Source of the DNA: Chryseobacterium balustinum
GTDB taxonomy: Bacteria > Bacteroidota > Bacteroidia > Flavobacteriales > Weeksellaceae
NCBI RefSeq assembly: GCF_900168205.1
Contig: NZ_FUZE01000001.1
Coordinates: 310,001 to 374,000, forward strand
DNA length: 64,000 nt
Direction of reading: 5' to 3'
Below are positions 37,362 through 45,844 of this stretch, in pieces (positions within the stretch are counted from its first letter, which is position 1; each line of letters opens with the position of its first letter). The position numbers were made by a program, and so were the translations under genes. Under the pieces are notes generated by a model. The model had not been told where the DNA came from. It saw only the letters and a list, made by a program, of their open reading frames with translations, and made no database searches.

Positions 37362-38126
37362 ATGAAATTCAAAACTACTCTTCAGTTACTTATTTTAATT
37401 ATAACGATGATTTCCTGCCATAAAGCTTCGGTTGCAGTTGATGTAAGTTATGACCCCGAAACCCAAAAAGGCATATTAAAAGTAGATGATAAATTTACAT
37501 TTAAGCTTTCAGAAGATTCTACAAGCACAACAATCACCATCACAGAAGGAAGTCATACATTTAAGCTTAATAACGGAAAAGAATTTACTCAGGTAATATC
37601 AAGTAAAGGTGGAATTTTGAATCTTAGCAATGAAGATTTTGTAGTAATGAGCCAACCTTACGGGATGGATGTTGAAAATTTGTCAGGACTTAATGCTAAT
37701 ATTGATTTTACAGCAGGAAATCATTTTGTGGTAATAGACAGTATGCTTTATTATTCTAAAACAGATTCTTTGGAAGAAGTTTCTGATGCTCGTTTGAAAA
37801 AAGCACTTGATATGAATAAAAGGCTCGATGGGAAAGGAAATTACATGAAATATCATAAACCTGCCAAGTTTATTGTAAAAGATTGGGACTTTGGTTTGAA
37901 TCAGGATTTTCCGAAAACCATTGAGACAAGATCTTCCGGAGGTGCTTCCGCTTTCAACACTCTTACTTATAAAACAAAAGTGATTCCTGCCACTTTATTC
38001 AAATTATATGCTTTGATGAGCCCTCAATATTTTGTAATACGGAATCTTAAAGATATAGAGTCTGGTAAAGAAGATATAAAAGAAGACATTGGAAAAACCA
38101 GTAAACAAATGGAATTTGATCAATAA
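37362..38126 (+). CDS. Lipoprotein of unknown function
   Basis: 254 aa. The signal peptide has a lipobox (ITMISCHKA). An immunoglobulin-like strand region (residues 30-90) is followed by a helical part with charged residues. Not recognised. Its start is 62 nt from the divergent membrane-protein gene, so the two may share a control region. Confidence 0.6.
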   Translation: MKFKTTLQLLILIITMISCHKASVAVDVSYDPETQKGILKVDDKFTFKLSEDSTSTTITITEGSHTFKLNNGKEFTQVISSKGGILNLSNEDFVVMSQPYGMDVENLSGLNANIDFTAGNHFVVIDSMLYYSKTDSLEEVSDARLKKALDMNKRLDGKGNYMKYHKPAKFIVKDWDFGLNQDFPKTIETRSSGGASAFNTLTYKTKVIPATLFKLYALMSPQYFVIRNLKDIESGKEDIKEDIGKTSKQMEFDQ

Positions 38127-38162
38127 GGCTATGCAAGAACTCTTTTTAGTTTTAAAATAAAT

Positions 38163-38190
38163 AAAAGCTCATGAAAATGGGCTTTTGTTC
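38163..38190 (+). terminator. Terminator with GAAA loop overlapping the prfA promoter
   Basis: AAAAGCTCAT pairs with ATGGGCTTTT around GAAA. The TTTG of its 3' arm (38184-38187) also serves as the -33 element of the next promoter. Confidence 0.7.
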
Positions 38191-38214
38191 TTCGTTGTCA
38201 ATTCCGTATCTTTG
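38184..38214 (+). promoter_or_regulatory. Promoter of prfA
   Basis: TTTG at 38184-38187 and TATCTTTG at 38207-38214, spacer 19 nt, 17 nt before the ATG. Confidence 0.7.
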
Positions 38215-38231
38215 CAAACTAAATTTTTAAT

Positions 38232-39317
38232 ATGTCTAAATCATTAATTCCAAAATTAGAAGCGATAAAGCAGAGATATAATGAGGTTGCCGATCTTATT
38301 ATTCAACCTGATGTCATTTCAGACCAGAAAAGATATTCTTCTTTAAACAAAGAATATAGTGATTTGGGGAAAATTGTAAAAGTTTACGATCAATATAAAG
38401 GGGCTTTAGATACGATCGAAGAGTCTGATGAGATCATTGCAGATGGTTCTGATAAGGATTTTGTAGAATTGGCAAAAATCGAAAAGTACGAAGCTTTAGA
38501 AAAGATCCCTGCATTTGAAGAAGAGCTTAAAGTTCTTTTAATTCCTAAAGATCCTGCAGACGATAAAAACGTTATTGTAGAACTTCGTGCCGGAACCGGT
38601 GGTGATGAAGCTGCAATCTTCGTAGAAGATGTCTACAGAGCTTATGCTATGTATTTTAAAACAAAAGGCTGGAAACATGAGATCACAGATTCTAGTGAGG
38701 CTGCTAAAGGATACAAAGAACTAATTCTAAAAATTGAAGGAGACGGAGTTTACGGAATCATGAAATTTGAATCTGGTGTACACCGTGTACAAAGAGTTCC
38801 TGAAACAGAATCTCAAGGTAGAGTACACACTTCTGCGATTACCGTTGCTGTTTTACCGGAAGCGGAAGAAATAGATTTTGAATTGAATCCTGCAGATATC
38901 GAGATGCAGACATCACGTTCAGGTGGAGCGGGTGGACAAAACGTAAACAAGGTTGAAACAAAGGTACAGTTGACGCACAAACCTTCAGGAATGGTGGTCG
39001 TTTGTCAGCAAGCCCGTTCTCAGTTGGCAAACCGTGAGTTGGCAATGGAAATGCTTCGTACCAAATTATACGATATAGAAGTTCAGAAATCAGTGGGAGA
39101 TATCGCTGCACAGCGTAAATCGATGGTTTCTACCGGTGACCGTTCTGCAAAAATTAAAACCTACAACTATCCGCAGGGAAGGGTTACAGATCACAGAATT
39201 GGTAAATCAATGTACAATCTAGATGCCTATATGAATGGTGATATATCTGAAATGATTGATGCCGTAATCATGGCAGAAAACGCTGAAAAAATGAAAGGTG
39301 AAGAAGATAATTACTAA
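38232..39317 (+). CDS. prfA: Peptide chain release factor 1
   Basis: 361 aa, full length. The catalytic GGQ loop lies in [14 protein letters not shown], and the anticodon-like PxT tripeptide region is [14 protein letters not shown]. It releases the finished peptide at UAA and UAG stop codons. It is a single-gene unit with its own promoter and terminator. Confidence 0.95.
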   Translation: MSKSLIPKLEAIKQRYNEVADLIIQPDVISDQKRYSSLNKEYSDLGKIVKVYDQYKGALDTIEESDEIIADGSDKDFVELAKIEKYEALEKIPAFEEELKVLLIPKDPADDKNVIVELRAGTGGDEAAIFVEDVYRAYAMYFKTKGWKHEITDSSEAAKGYKELILKIEGDGVYGIMKFESGVHRVQRVPETESQGRVHTSAITVAVLPEAEEIDFELNPADIEMQTSRSGGAGGQNVNKVETKVQLTHKPSGMVVVCQQARSQLANRELAMEMLRTKLYDIEVQKSVGDIAAQRKSMVSTGDRSAKIKTYNYPQGRVTDHRIGKSMYNLDAYMNGDISEMIDAVIMAENAEKMKGEEDNY

Positions 39318-39340
39318 ATTATTTCTTTTAAATAAACACA

Positions 39341-39370
39341 AAGTTTCTGAGTAATCGGAAGCTTTTTTTG
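39341..39370 (+). terminator. Terminator after prfA
   Basis: AAGTTTCTGA pairs with TCGGAAGCTT with two G-U pairs around GTAA, followed by a T-run. Confidence 0.75.
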
Positions 39371-39387
39371 TTAGCAATCTCTTAAGA

Positions 39388-39431
39388 GTCCCGAAGGGAC
39401 GGTCTATTAAAGGATAGGATAAAATCCTATC
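39388..39431. repeat. REP-like double hairpin
   Basis: GTCCCGAAGGGAC (39388-39400) and GATAGGATAAAATCCTATC (39413-39431) are two perfect hairpins side by side. From memory, similar GTCCCGAAGGGACG units are dispersed in Bacteroidota genomes. Confidence 0.5.
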
Positions 39432-39456
39432 AACATTATTACATTGCATTTTAGTT

Positions 39457-39624
39457 ACAATTATCATTGTTTGTAATCAAAGTAAAAGTTATTTGGTCAC
39501 AAACAGGGTTGTTTTAAACCAAGTGCAACTGTATTTTATGACAAACAAGGTTGTTTTAGCTTAATGTAAAACAGATTTGATTACAAACAGTACTGTTTTA
39601 ACCTAATGTAAAATGTATTTACAT
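39457..39624. repeat. 42-bp tandem repeat, four copies
   Basis: Units begin at 39457, 39499, 39541 and 39583. The last three all begin ACAAACA, then have CTGTTTTA or TTGTTTTA; the first and last two have GTAAAA near position 26-31. A partial fifth unit follows. The period of exactly 42 bp is four helical turns. No gene is seen from 39318 to 39655. Confidence 0.7.
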
Positions 39625-39655
39625 CTAAACCAACCTGTTTGAGTAAAAACGAAAT

Positions 39656-40489
39656 TTAATACGCCCTCGAATACGATTTTTTCTCTTCTAGATATTCAAC
39701 TTTATCTCCGTATCCGGTTTTAAAAAGTGTTTTTACAGTAATTCTGTTCTTGTCACCTGTTGCACTTGGTAAATAGGTTACGAAATGCAAATGCGGACCA
39801 CTGCTCCAACCCGTATTTCCGCTGAGTGCAATAAACTGTCCTTTCGTTACGGTATCACCGATTTTTACTTGTGCTCCATTCTGTTGTAAGTGATAATACT
39901 GTGCAATCGTACCATCTGAATGTAAAATTGAAATATAATTTCCATAAGGAGCACAATTTCTGGTTGGGCAACCTTGATTATTGTTTTGTACCACATCAAT
40001 AACCAAACCTTCTCTTGCTGCTAAAATTTCAGTTCCATCCGGCATGATAAAGTCTAAAGAATTTTCGTTCTGATGAGAAAATGTTCCATTATATCCCTGA
40101 TGTATCCAAAAGGCTTTTCCTTTGCCAAATGGTAAGTCGTAGACGTAGTTTTTGTCATAGTTTTTTATAGTGATGTCTCCAATATAACTATTATAACCAG
40201 GCATTTTCTTTACGCCCCAACCTTTTTGCTTATCATTCACCACAAAATAAGTTACTCTCATTTTTGTGGTTTTTGCAGGAATTACCTGTGTCGTTTTAAA
40301 AAGTTCAGGCTTTTTCATATTATTTACTTCAGGTTGACCTTTAAAAACCAAAGAGACAGGATAAATTTCGAGATTGTCTGCATAGTACGTAATAGAGTCG
40401 CCGTTTCTTTCGGGATACATTTTTATATTTTTCTGAGCCATTATTGTTACAGCCTGAATAATGAGAATAAATGCAAAAATATTTTTCAT
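39656..40489 (-). CDS. Secreted M23-family metallopeptidase
   Basis: About 277 aa from MKNIFAFILII; the signal peptide ends TIMAQ. An in-frame ATG 48 nt upstream would add a non-secretory extension. Zinc ligands are in HQNENSLDF (His and Asp) and GPHLHF. The domain is a LytM endopeptidase (DGTEILAAREGLVIDV, GDTVTKGQFIALSGNTGWSSGPHLHF). Such enzymes cut peptidoglycan cross-links or glycine-rich peptides. Confidence 0.88.
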   Translation of the reverse strand: MKNIFAFILIIQAVTIMAQKNIKMYPERNGDSITYYADNLEIYPVSLVFKGQPEVNNMKKPELFKTTQVIPAKTTKMRVTYFVVNDKQKGWGVKKMPGYNSYIGDITIKNYDKNYVYDLPFGKGKAFWIHQGYNGTFSHQNENSLDFIMPDGTEILAAREGLVIDVVQNNNQGCPTRNCAPYGNYISILHSDGTIAQYYHLQQNGAQVKIGDTVTKGQFIALSGNTGWSSGPHLHFVTYLPSATGDKNRITVKTLFKTGYGDKVEYLEEKKSYSRAY

Positions 40490-40651
40490 AAGTGTTTGGT
40501 TTAAAACAAATCCATTACAAGTATAGACCATTTTCATTGATTTTAAAAGCTTATTTTAATGAAAAGTATTATTTTTACCTCTGAAAAATTAATATGGATA
40601 TTCATCTTTCATTAATAGATTTTGATGAATTTCCGACTGAAAAATATATCA

Positions 40652-41410
40652 ATGAATTCTATCGTAATCAATGTTGGAAACAGCAATATCAGATTTGGTC
40701 TTTTTGATGATGACAACTGTGATATTTCATGGATAATCAATACAAAACCTTACCGTACTGCGGATGAACTGCATGGTCAGATGTTGATCTTGTATCAAAC
40801 CTATAAAATTGATCCTAAGGCTATTAAAAAAGTAATTATAGGCTCTGTAGTACCGCAATTAACAAGAGAAATTACTTCTGCGATCAGAAAAATTCACGGG
40901 ATCGCTCCTGTAATGGTTGATAGAACGACTCCTTCAGAAGTTGTTGCGAAATCTAAACAGATGGGAACAGATATTTATGCGAATCTTGTGGCGGCTCACA
41001 ATATGTATCCGGGAAGAAAGAAAATCGTTTTAGATTTCGGCACCGCGCTTACCGCAAGTTGTGTAGCCGAAAATGGTGAATGTTTAGGGGTAATTATCGC
41101 TCCCGGAATTATCACTTCTCTAAATTCTCTCATCAGTCAGACTGCTCAACTTCCGGAAATTGAATTGGTAAAACCAAAATCTGTTTTAGGTTTAGACACC
41201 GTTACCTGTATGCAAAGCGGAATGGTTTACGGTTTTCTTGGAATGGTAGAAGGTTTTATTGACAGAATAAACAATGAAGTGAATGATGAGTGTTTTGTAA
41301 TCGCAACCGGTGGAGTTTCCCATGTTTACAAGCCTTTAACGGAAAAAATTCATATTGCAGACCGACTTCACACCTTGAAAGGACTTTATTTCCTTGGAAA
41401 AGATTTATAA
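40652..41410 (+). CDS. coaX: Type III pantothenate kinase
   Basis: 252 aa from the ATG at 40652 (MNSIVINVGNSNIRFG), which puts the phosphate-binding motif at the N-terminus as in the family; an upstream TTG/ATG would add ten residues. LDFGTALTAS and IIAPGIITSLNSL are the ASKHA-fold core. It phosphorylates pantothenate, the first step of coenzyme A synthesis. Confidence 0.9.
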   Translation: MNSIVINVGNSNIRFGLFDDDNCDISWIINTKPYRTADELHGQMLILYQTYKIDPKAIKKVIIGSVVPQLTREITSAIRKIHGIAPVMVDRTTPSEVVAKSKQMGTDIYANLVAAHNMYPGRKKIVLDFGTALTASCVAENGECLGVIIAPGIITSLNSLISQTAQLPEIELVKPKSVLGLDTVTCMQSGMVYGFLGMVEGFIDRINNEVNDECFVIATGGVSHVYKPLTEKIHIADRLHTLKGLYFLGKDL

Positions 41411-41478
41411 CTAAGGTTGAGATTAAGGTTGAGATTAATGAATTCTTATTCTCAGCCTTAACCTTTACCTCAACACCT
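41411..41478. terminator. Large imperfect hairpin between convergent coaX and tadA
   Basis: AAGGTTGAGATTAAGGTTGA on the left is partly repeated in inverted form on the right (CTCAGCCTTAACCTTTACCT). It probably terminates both genes. Confidence 0.5.
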
Positions 41479-41909
41479 TATCTCTTAGCCTTAAAAAACT
41501 CTTTCACAATCGTAGAACATTCGTTTTCCATAATTCCTGAAACAATTTCTGTTTTGGGATGTAGGCTTAAATTTTTATTGATAAAACCACGCTGTTCGTC
41601 TCTTGCTCCAATCACCACTTTTGAAATCTGCGACCAGGAAAGTGCTCCCGAACACATTACGCAAGGTTCTAAAGTCACATACAAAGTACAGTTGATTAAA
41701 TATTTTCCGCCCAAATAATTGGCTGCTGAAGTGATTGCCTGCATTTCGGCATGTGCCGTAACATCGTTTAATGTTTCAGTAAGATTATGAGCTCTTGCAA
41801 TCACTCGATTGTTGGCAACAATTACGCATCCGATAGGAACCTCATCTTTTTCTAATGCAATCTCAGCTTCCTGGAAAGCCATTCTCATAAAATATTCGTC
41901 TGTAAACAT
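41478..41909 (-). CDS. tadA: tRNA adenosine(34) deaminase-like nucleoside deaminase
   Basis: 143 aa. Zinc site HAEMQAI (His ligand with the catalytic Glu) and PCVMCSGAL (two Cys). The length and DEYFMRMAFQEAEIALEKDEVPIG start are typical of TadA, which converts A34 to inosine in tRNA-Arg. Confidence 0.88.
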   Translation of the reverse strand: MFTDEYFMRMAFQEAEIALEKDEVPIGCVIVANNRVIARAHNLTETLNDVTAHAEMQAITSAANYLGGKYLINCTLYVTLEPCVMCSGALSWSQISKVVIGARDEQRGFINKNLSLHPKTEIVSGIMENECSTIVKEFFKAKR

Positions 41910-42038
41910 AAAAATAAAGCTTAGTGCAAAACTAAGCTTTTCAATATAATATTTTTTGGAAATTTAGAATCTATAACCAATATAACACTTACCATCGAGT
42001 GAAAAAGCCAATTTAGTTAATTGTATGATTGTCTTTGG

Positions 42039-42695
42039 TTAGTCAAAATTAAGCACTAAAGGTAATCTGAAACGGTATCTTACAGGGTTTCCGTTAGTGT
42101 AAGCGGGAGAAAATTTTTCAGAAACAGAGTATAATGCAATTTCTGCCTGTCGGTTGAATGTGAAGTTGTCGCCTTCAGCTTTTACATCGCTGATCGTTCC
42201 GTCTTTTTCAACAATAAATGCAACGTTGGTTTTTATGTTTCCTGTTTCAGAAAATACACCACCTCCATAAAAAAGCTGTGCGACTTCTTTTCGTAAGGCA
42301 TTCATTCCGCCGGGATAATCTGCAGTTTTTTCAATTGATTTTGGAAAATCCTGCTGTGGAGACAGAGCTGTTTTAGAATTGATTTTTTTTAAATCTTCAA
42401 GATTTTTTACTTTAAGCAAAGCTGCAATCAGGGCTACATTTTCGATGCTGTCCATCTTTTTCATAAAAAAAAGGAAATCATTTTTGACAGCAGTTTTATA
42501 CAAAGGATTTTTTTCAGTATCAAACTTTTTTTTAAACTCCTTATTCAGCATTGTTCTGTGCTGGTTATAATAATTTTTCACCATCTTGAATTCTTCTGTT
42601 TGCTGAGAAAAACAAAATGTTGAAATGAGTATAAAAATTAGATATAAAGCCTTCAATACATGATTATTTATGTAAATATAATCAAAAAGATGCAA
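42039..42695 (-). CDS. Secreted TonB C-terminal-like protein 4
   Basis: Up to 218 aa. A signal peptide-like segment (YLIFILISTFCFSQ) begins about 15 residues in, so the true start may be later than 42695. The C-terminal part has ADYPGGMNALRKEVAQLF, NVAFIVEKDGTISDVKAEG and SEKFSPAYTNGNPVRYRFRLPL, as in TonB_C proteins. It is related to the three genes at 27.7-29.4 kb. It follows the WYL regulator gene by 4 nt on the same strand and may be co-transcribed with it. Confidence 0.6.
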   Translation of the reverse strand: MHLFDYIYINNHVLKALYLIFILISTFCFSQQTEEFKMVKNYYNQHRTMLNKEFKKKFDTEKNPLYKTAVKNDFLFFMKKMDSIENVALIAALLKVKNLEDLKKINSKTALSPQQDFPKSIEKTADYPGGMNALRKEVAQLFYGGGVFSETGNIKTNVAFIVEKDGTISDVKAEGDNFTFNRQAEIALYSVSEKFSPAYTNGNPVRYRFRLPLVLNFD

Positions 42696-42699
42696 AATT

Positions 42700-43620
42700 C
42701 TATTCTTTCAAATAACTGTTTAGTGATTCCTGTAAATGTTTTTTGATGTCTTCAACTAGATTTATAGGTTCTAAAACTCTTACTTCCTTTCCGAATGATA
42801 AAATTTCCTGCATAAAATCGTAAGTAGGGTGGAGGAAAAACTCAAAATAAATATCCTGCTGAGTTTCTTTAGTCTCTTTCTGAGACAGATGCAAAGGAAA
42901 ACTTCTGATGTATTCTCCTTGGTGTCGGCTGCATTTCAATACAATTTTTTGTGGATTTTGCTCGGTAAGATTCATCACGCCAAAAGCATTTTTGAAATGT
43001 TCTCTAAAGTTATACTTATATTTTTCCCTGAATTTTTGTGGAGTAATATCCAGATAATTGATTCTGTCTAAACCGAAAGATTTCAGTGCTTTGTCTTTGG
43101 TGTCAATCGCAATCAGATACCATCGGTCTTTAGATTCTTTTAATGCTAAAGGATGAACTTTTCGGGAAGTCATCAGTTTATTTTTATAATTGTAGTGTTC
43201 AAATAGGACAATTCTTTTGTTTCTGATGGCAAAGAAAAGATCATAAAAATGTTCAACTCCGGTTGGTTTTCTGCTTTCAAAAAAGATAAAATTGGCAAAA
43301 TCGGGATGATTGTTTAATGCATTGCTTACCTGAAAAGATTCTAATAATTTTTGGTTGTACTCATCGACTTCCATCATTGGTCGACTTTCGATATAGTATC
43401 GATTGTCACCTTTCTTTTTGTTGTGAATAGATAGATTAAAAAGATTGGATATCTCGCGAATATCCCTTTGCAAAGTACGAATAGAGTAGCTCTTGATTCC
43501 CGCATCCTGAAATTCGAAGGAATTCAAAAGATAATCTTCCATCTGCGAATACGTAGCCGGAGCGCTCTCTAATTTCTTAATGATTAAGGCATATCTCGTA
43601 AGGTAAAAATCTTTTTTCAT
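42700..43620 (-). CDS. WYL-domain transcriptional regulator
   Basis: 306 aa. The N-terminal winged helix-turn-helix (about 1-75) has YSIRTLQRDIREISNLFNLSI. The WYL domain (about 115-185) has the WYLIAIDTKDKALKSFGLDRI core. The C-terminal 100 residues are the usual WCX-like extension. Family members bind DNA as dimers and sense ligands through WYL; PafBC respond to DNA damage and BrxR/CapW control phage defence. Its promoter carries the same dyad, at the same distance, as the toxin-island promoters, so it is the prime candidate for their regulator and probably for its own. Confidence 0.88.
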   Translation of the reverse strand: MKKDFYLTRYALIIKKLESAPATYSQMEDYLLNSFEFQDAGIKSYSIRTLQRDIREISNLFNLSIHNKKKGDNRYYIESRPMMEVDEYNQKLLESFQVSNALNNHPDFANFIFFESRKPTGVEHFYDLFFAIRNKRIVLFEHYNYKNKLMTSRKVHPLALKESKDRWYLIAIDTKDKALKSFGLDRINYLDITPQKFREKYKYNFREHFKNAFGVMNLTEQNPQKIVLKCSRHQGEYIRSFPLHLSQKETKETQQDIYFEFFLHPTYDFMQEILSFGKEVRVLEPINLVEDIKKHLQESLNSYLKE

Positions 43621-43639
43621 TTCGTATCGTTTTCTAAAA

Positions 43640-43674
43640 CAAATATAGGCGGTAAATGCGACAAAGGGTGTCGT
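43640..43674 (-). promoter_or_regulatory. Promoter and dyad of the WYL gene (copy W)
   Basis: Read on the minus strand: ACGACACCCTTTGTCG (43674-43659), 11 nt, then TATATTTG (43647-43640). CGACA and TGTCG form an inverted repeat. It matches the island dyad at 12 of 16 positions and has identical spacing. Confidence 0.65.
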
Positions 43675-43738
43675 GTTTTATTTTTTTCTTTAAAAGTTTA
43701 AGCTAAAATATCTTAATTTGTCATTTTGTCATGATACT

Positions 43739-43771
43739 ATCGCTGTATCATCGCTATATGGTCGCTGTATG
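43739..43771. repeat. Three tandem 11-bp repeats upstream of the WYL gene
   Basis: ATCGCTGTATC, ATCGCTATATG and GTCGCTGTATG follow each other without gaps, about 120 bp before the WYL start codon. The rest of 43675-43860 shows nothing else. Confidence 0.55.
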
Positions 43772-43866
43772 CTTTTTTTATTTGGAACAAATTTTAAAAT
43801 TTTATTTATGTCAAAATGACAGGGGATTTTATGTAATTATAAATTTTTGTATTTTGAGCATATAAA

Positions 43867-43892
43867 AAGCACAGATTCAAAATCTGTGCTTA
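43867..43892 (-). terminator. Terminator at the end of the toxin/immunity island
   Basis: AAGCACAGAT and ATCTGTGCTT pair; a T-run follows on the minus strand. Confidence 0.8.
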
Positions 43893-43901
43893 AAAGTTCT
43901 A

Positions 43902-44207
43902 TTAATTAGGATTCCAAACACCATATGACGCAGGTTTCCAAGTGCCATCCTCATATCCTTTAATATAGTAATCAACATCCATGGCAGTGCCAAATGGAAT
44001 AACAATACCTGTATCATTTCTAACAAGAAAAGGTCCGTTTCCTGCTAATCGATGTTTCTTGTAATCTTTAGCTCCATAAAAATAAATTCTTCCATAAGAT
44101 TTATCAATTATAACATCTTTGGGAATAATTAACTCTACGTTTATATTTTCAGATATCATTTTTACATATCTTTCTGCGACTTTATCCATTTTTTCATTAT
44201 TTAACAT
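43902..44207 (-). CDS. Imm35/YrhB-type immunity protein, second copy
   Basis: 101 aa. The segment GNGPFLVRNDTGIVIPFGTAMDVDYYIKGYE matches what I know of the Imm35 (YrhB) immunity family. It is paralogous to the gene at 44328-44645 (both have the NxPFLV..(S/T)G.I..FGT pattern). Its own terminator follows. It probably protects against a papain-fold toxin variant. Confident of the paralogy; the family name is from memory. Confidence 0.65.
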   Translation of the reverse strand: MLNNEKMDKVAERYVKMISENINVELIIPKDVIIDKSYGRIYFYGAKDYKKHRLAGNGPFLVRNDTGIVIPFGTAMDVDYYIKGYEDGTWKPASYGVWNPN

Positions 44208-44300
44208 AATCTTATTTTACTTTTAGATATTCAAAATATTTATAATCTCAAGCATTCTCAGCGGAAATATAAAGTTTAAAAAATAGCTTTCGTTAACAGC

Positions 44301-44320
44301 AAAAAACCACCCGAAGGGTG
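44301..44320 (-). terminator. Terminator between the two Imm35-like genes
   Basis: CACCC and GGGTG pair around TTC, followed by a T-run on the minus strand. Confidence 0.7.
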
Positions 44321-44327
44321 TTGTAAA

Positions 44328-44645
44328 TTATTGAAAATCGCTAAGTCTTGGCATATCCGGCAATCTTCCTGCTTCATATTCCTCAATATAAAAATCTATT
44401 CCTCTTGAAGTTCCAAACTCAATTATCTTACCTGATTTACTTTCTACCAAAAATGGTGCATTACCTAACAGTTTTTCTTCCCAATCTTTAGTTTCCCAAT
44501 ATTTTTTCGAATGATATATAAAATATATACCATACTTTTTTTTGATCATTAATTCTTGTGGAAGAATAAGTGGCTCTCCAACTTTCTTTTCTATAGCTGC
44601 CAAATAGGTTTTGGCAACATTTATTATTTCATTTTCCGATAGCAT
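44328..44645 (-). CDS. Imm35/YrhB-type immunity protein
   Basis: 105 aa with GNAPFLVESKSGKIIEFGTSRGIDFYIEEYE. It starts 4 nt after the stop codon of the papain-fold toxin remnant, the tight spacing seen in every tip/immunity pair of this island. It is the likely cognate immunity gene of that toxin. Confidence 0.7.
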   Translation of the reverse strand: MLSENEIINVAKTYLAAIEKKVGEPLILPQELMIKKKYGIYFIYHSKKYWETKDWEEKLLGNAPFLVESKSGKIIEFGTSRGIDFYIEEYEAGRLPDMPRLSDFQ

Positions 44646-44649
44646 ATAA

Positions 44650-45398
44650 TTACTTTTTTTTAGTTTTTAATAATTTAAAATTATTTGGCATGTATGTCTT
44701 TTTAAGGTAATCTATAGTAACAAATTCCTGCGATATTGATTGAGCATCTTTAAGCACCAATCCCCTCTCTTCCATAAAAACATTTAATACATGATCATAA
44801 TCATTTGGCCCTCGGTCGCAGTATAGAATTCCTTTTTCTCCCACTTTGAAATAATTTTTATTTTGTAATGTTTCCAATTTTAACGTAAGAAAAGGTTCTC
44901 CATATTTGTTATTACCCTAAGTTTCTGTGCTTCAGAAACTTTTGCTACAATAATTTTACCAGTTCTTAAGAAGTCTTCTACAGCTTGTACGACATTTACG
45001 CAGTTACTATCAGCAATCTGTACCACAATTCCATTTACAACACGGTGATTAAAATAAATTAAAGCCTCGTCAAGGTACTTCATAGCATTTTCAGGGGTAA
45101 TATTGGCTTTTTGAAGTTTTTTGAGCCCTGCTTCAAATTCCTCTGCAGACATTTTAATATATTTATCAATGTCTTCAGCCATTCCGGCTTTTAGTCTAAC
45201 TTCTTCACGAATCTGTTTCTTTTCTACTTCATTTAGTTTTCTACTTTTTCCGTTTTCTTCAATAACAGCTTCATCTAATTGCTTTTCAAGTCTAGCAAAG
45301 TCTTCTTCTTTACCTACAAGTTTAGTAGCAGAACGTTTAAAGCCATTTCTAATTGCAAGAGTAAGTTCTCCACTCAAATATAATATTTCTATCCATAC
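44650..45398 (-). pseudogene. Orphan papain-fold toxin tip, frameshifted
   Basis: Two open frames form one protein. The first part (45398-44880) ends in DSNCVNVVQAVEDFLRTG, with the likely catalytic Cys (codon 45002-45000). The second (up to 44650) carries DHVLNVFMEERGLVLKDAQS, with the His and Asp. In the shifted frame the junction reads NKYGEPFLTLKLETLQNKNY without a stop, so one base seems to be missing near 44900-44925. This C-H-D layout fits papain-fold (Tox-PL-like) toxins. No start codon or delivery domain precedes it: a stop codon (45401-45399) and the next terminator lie just upstream. Confidence 0.65.
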
Positions 45399-45406
45399 TT
45401 ATTTCA

Positions 45407-45429
45407 CAAAAAACCACCCGAAGGTGGTT
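45407..45429 (-). terminator. Terminator between orphan modules
   Basis: AACCACC pairs with GGTGGTT around TTCG, followed by a T-run on the minus strand. Confidence 0.8.
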
Positions 45430-45454
45430 TAACAAATTAATCAGTATTTAAAAT

Positions 45455-45841
45455 TTAAATATGAATATCTGGTTCAAAATTATTTTCAATAATTTGTCGT
45501 ATTTCTTTTACTTCATATTGAGTAAGAGATGGGTTAACAATAATAATATTATTTTTGATTAAAAATAAATGTTTTAATTCTTTACAATTTTCAAGTAAGT
45601 CATTGTAAACATCTTTGTTTTCTAAAATATTGAATTGTTCAGTATTAAACATACTAAAATTTTTCAATGCTTTTCCTTTTGCCATTGCTCTATAAACAGT
45701 TTTTTGCCAAAACAATAAATCAGTTAAAGCATCATGAATCTTTAAAAAGTCTATTTTTTTATTTGATTTCAAAAAAGTAGGAACATTTGAGTAATCTTTT
45801 CCAAATTTAATGATTTCATTTACAATTTTTATTGTATCCAT
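45455..45841 (-). CDS. Probable immunity protein of the orphan metallopeptidase tip
   Basis: 128 aa, cytosolic, family not recognised. Its ATG lies 3 nt after the stop of the HEASH toxin remnant, and a terminator follows. Assigned as immunity from position only. Confidence 0.55.
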   Translation of the reverse strand: MDTIKIVNEIIKFGKDYSNVPTFLKSNKKIDFLKIHDALTDLLFWQKTVYRAMAKGKALKNFSMFNTEQFNILENKDVYNDLLENCKELKHLFLIKNNIIIVNPSLTQYEVKEIRQIIENNFEPDIHI

Positions 45842-45844
45842 ATT

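Noticed and set aside
44880-45377. A separate complete gene of 165 aa and a separate 75-aa gene after it
   Set aside because: The catalytic Cys and the His/Asp of one papain-fold domain are split between them, and the shifted frame joins smoothly, so they are one broken gene.
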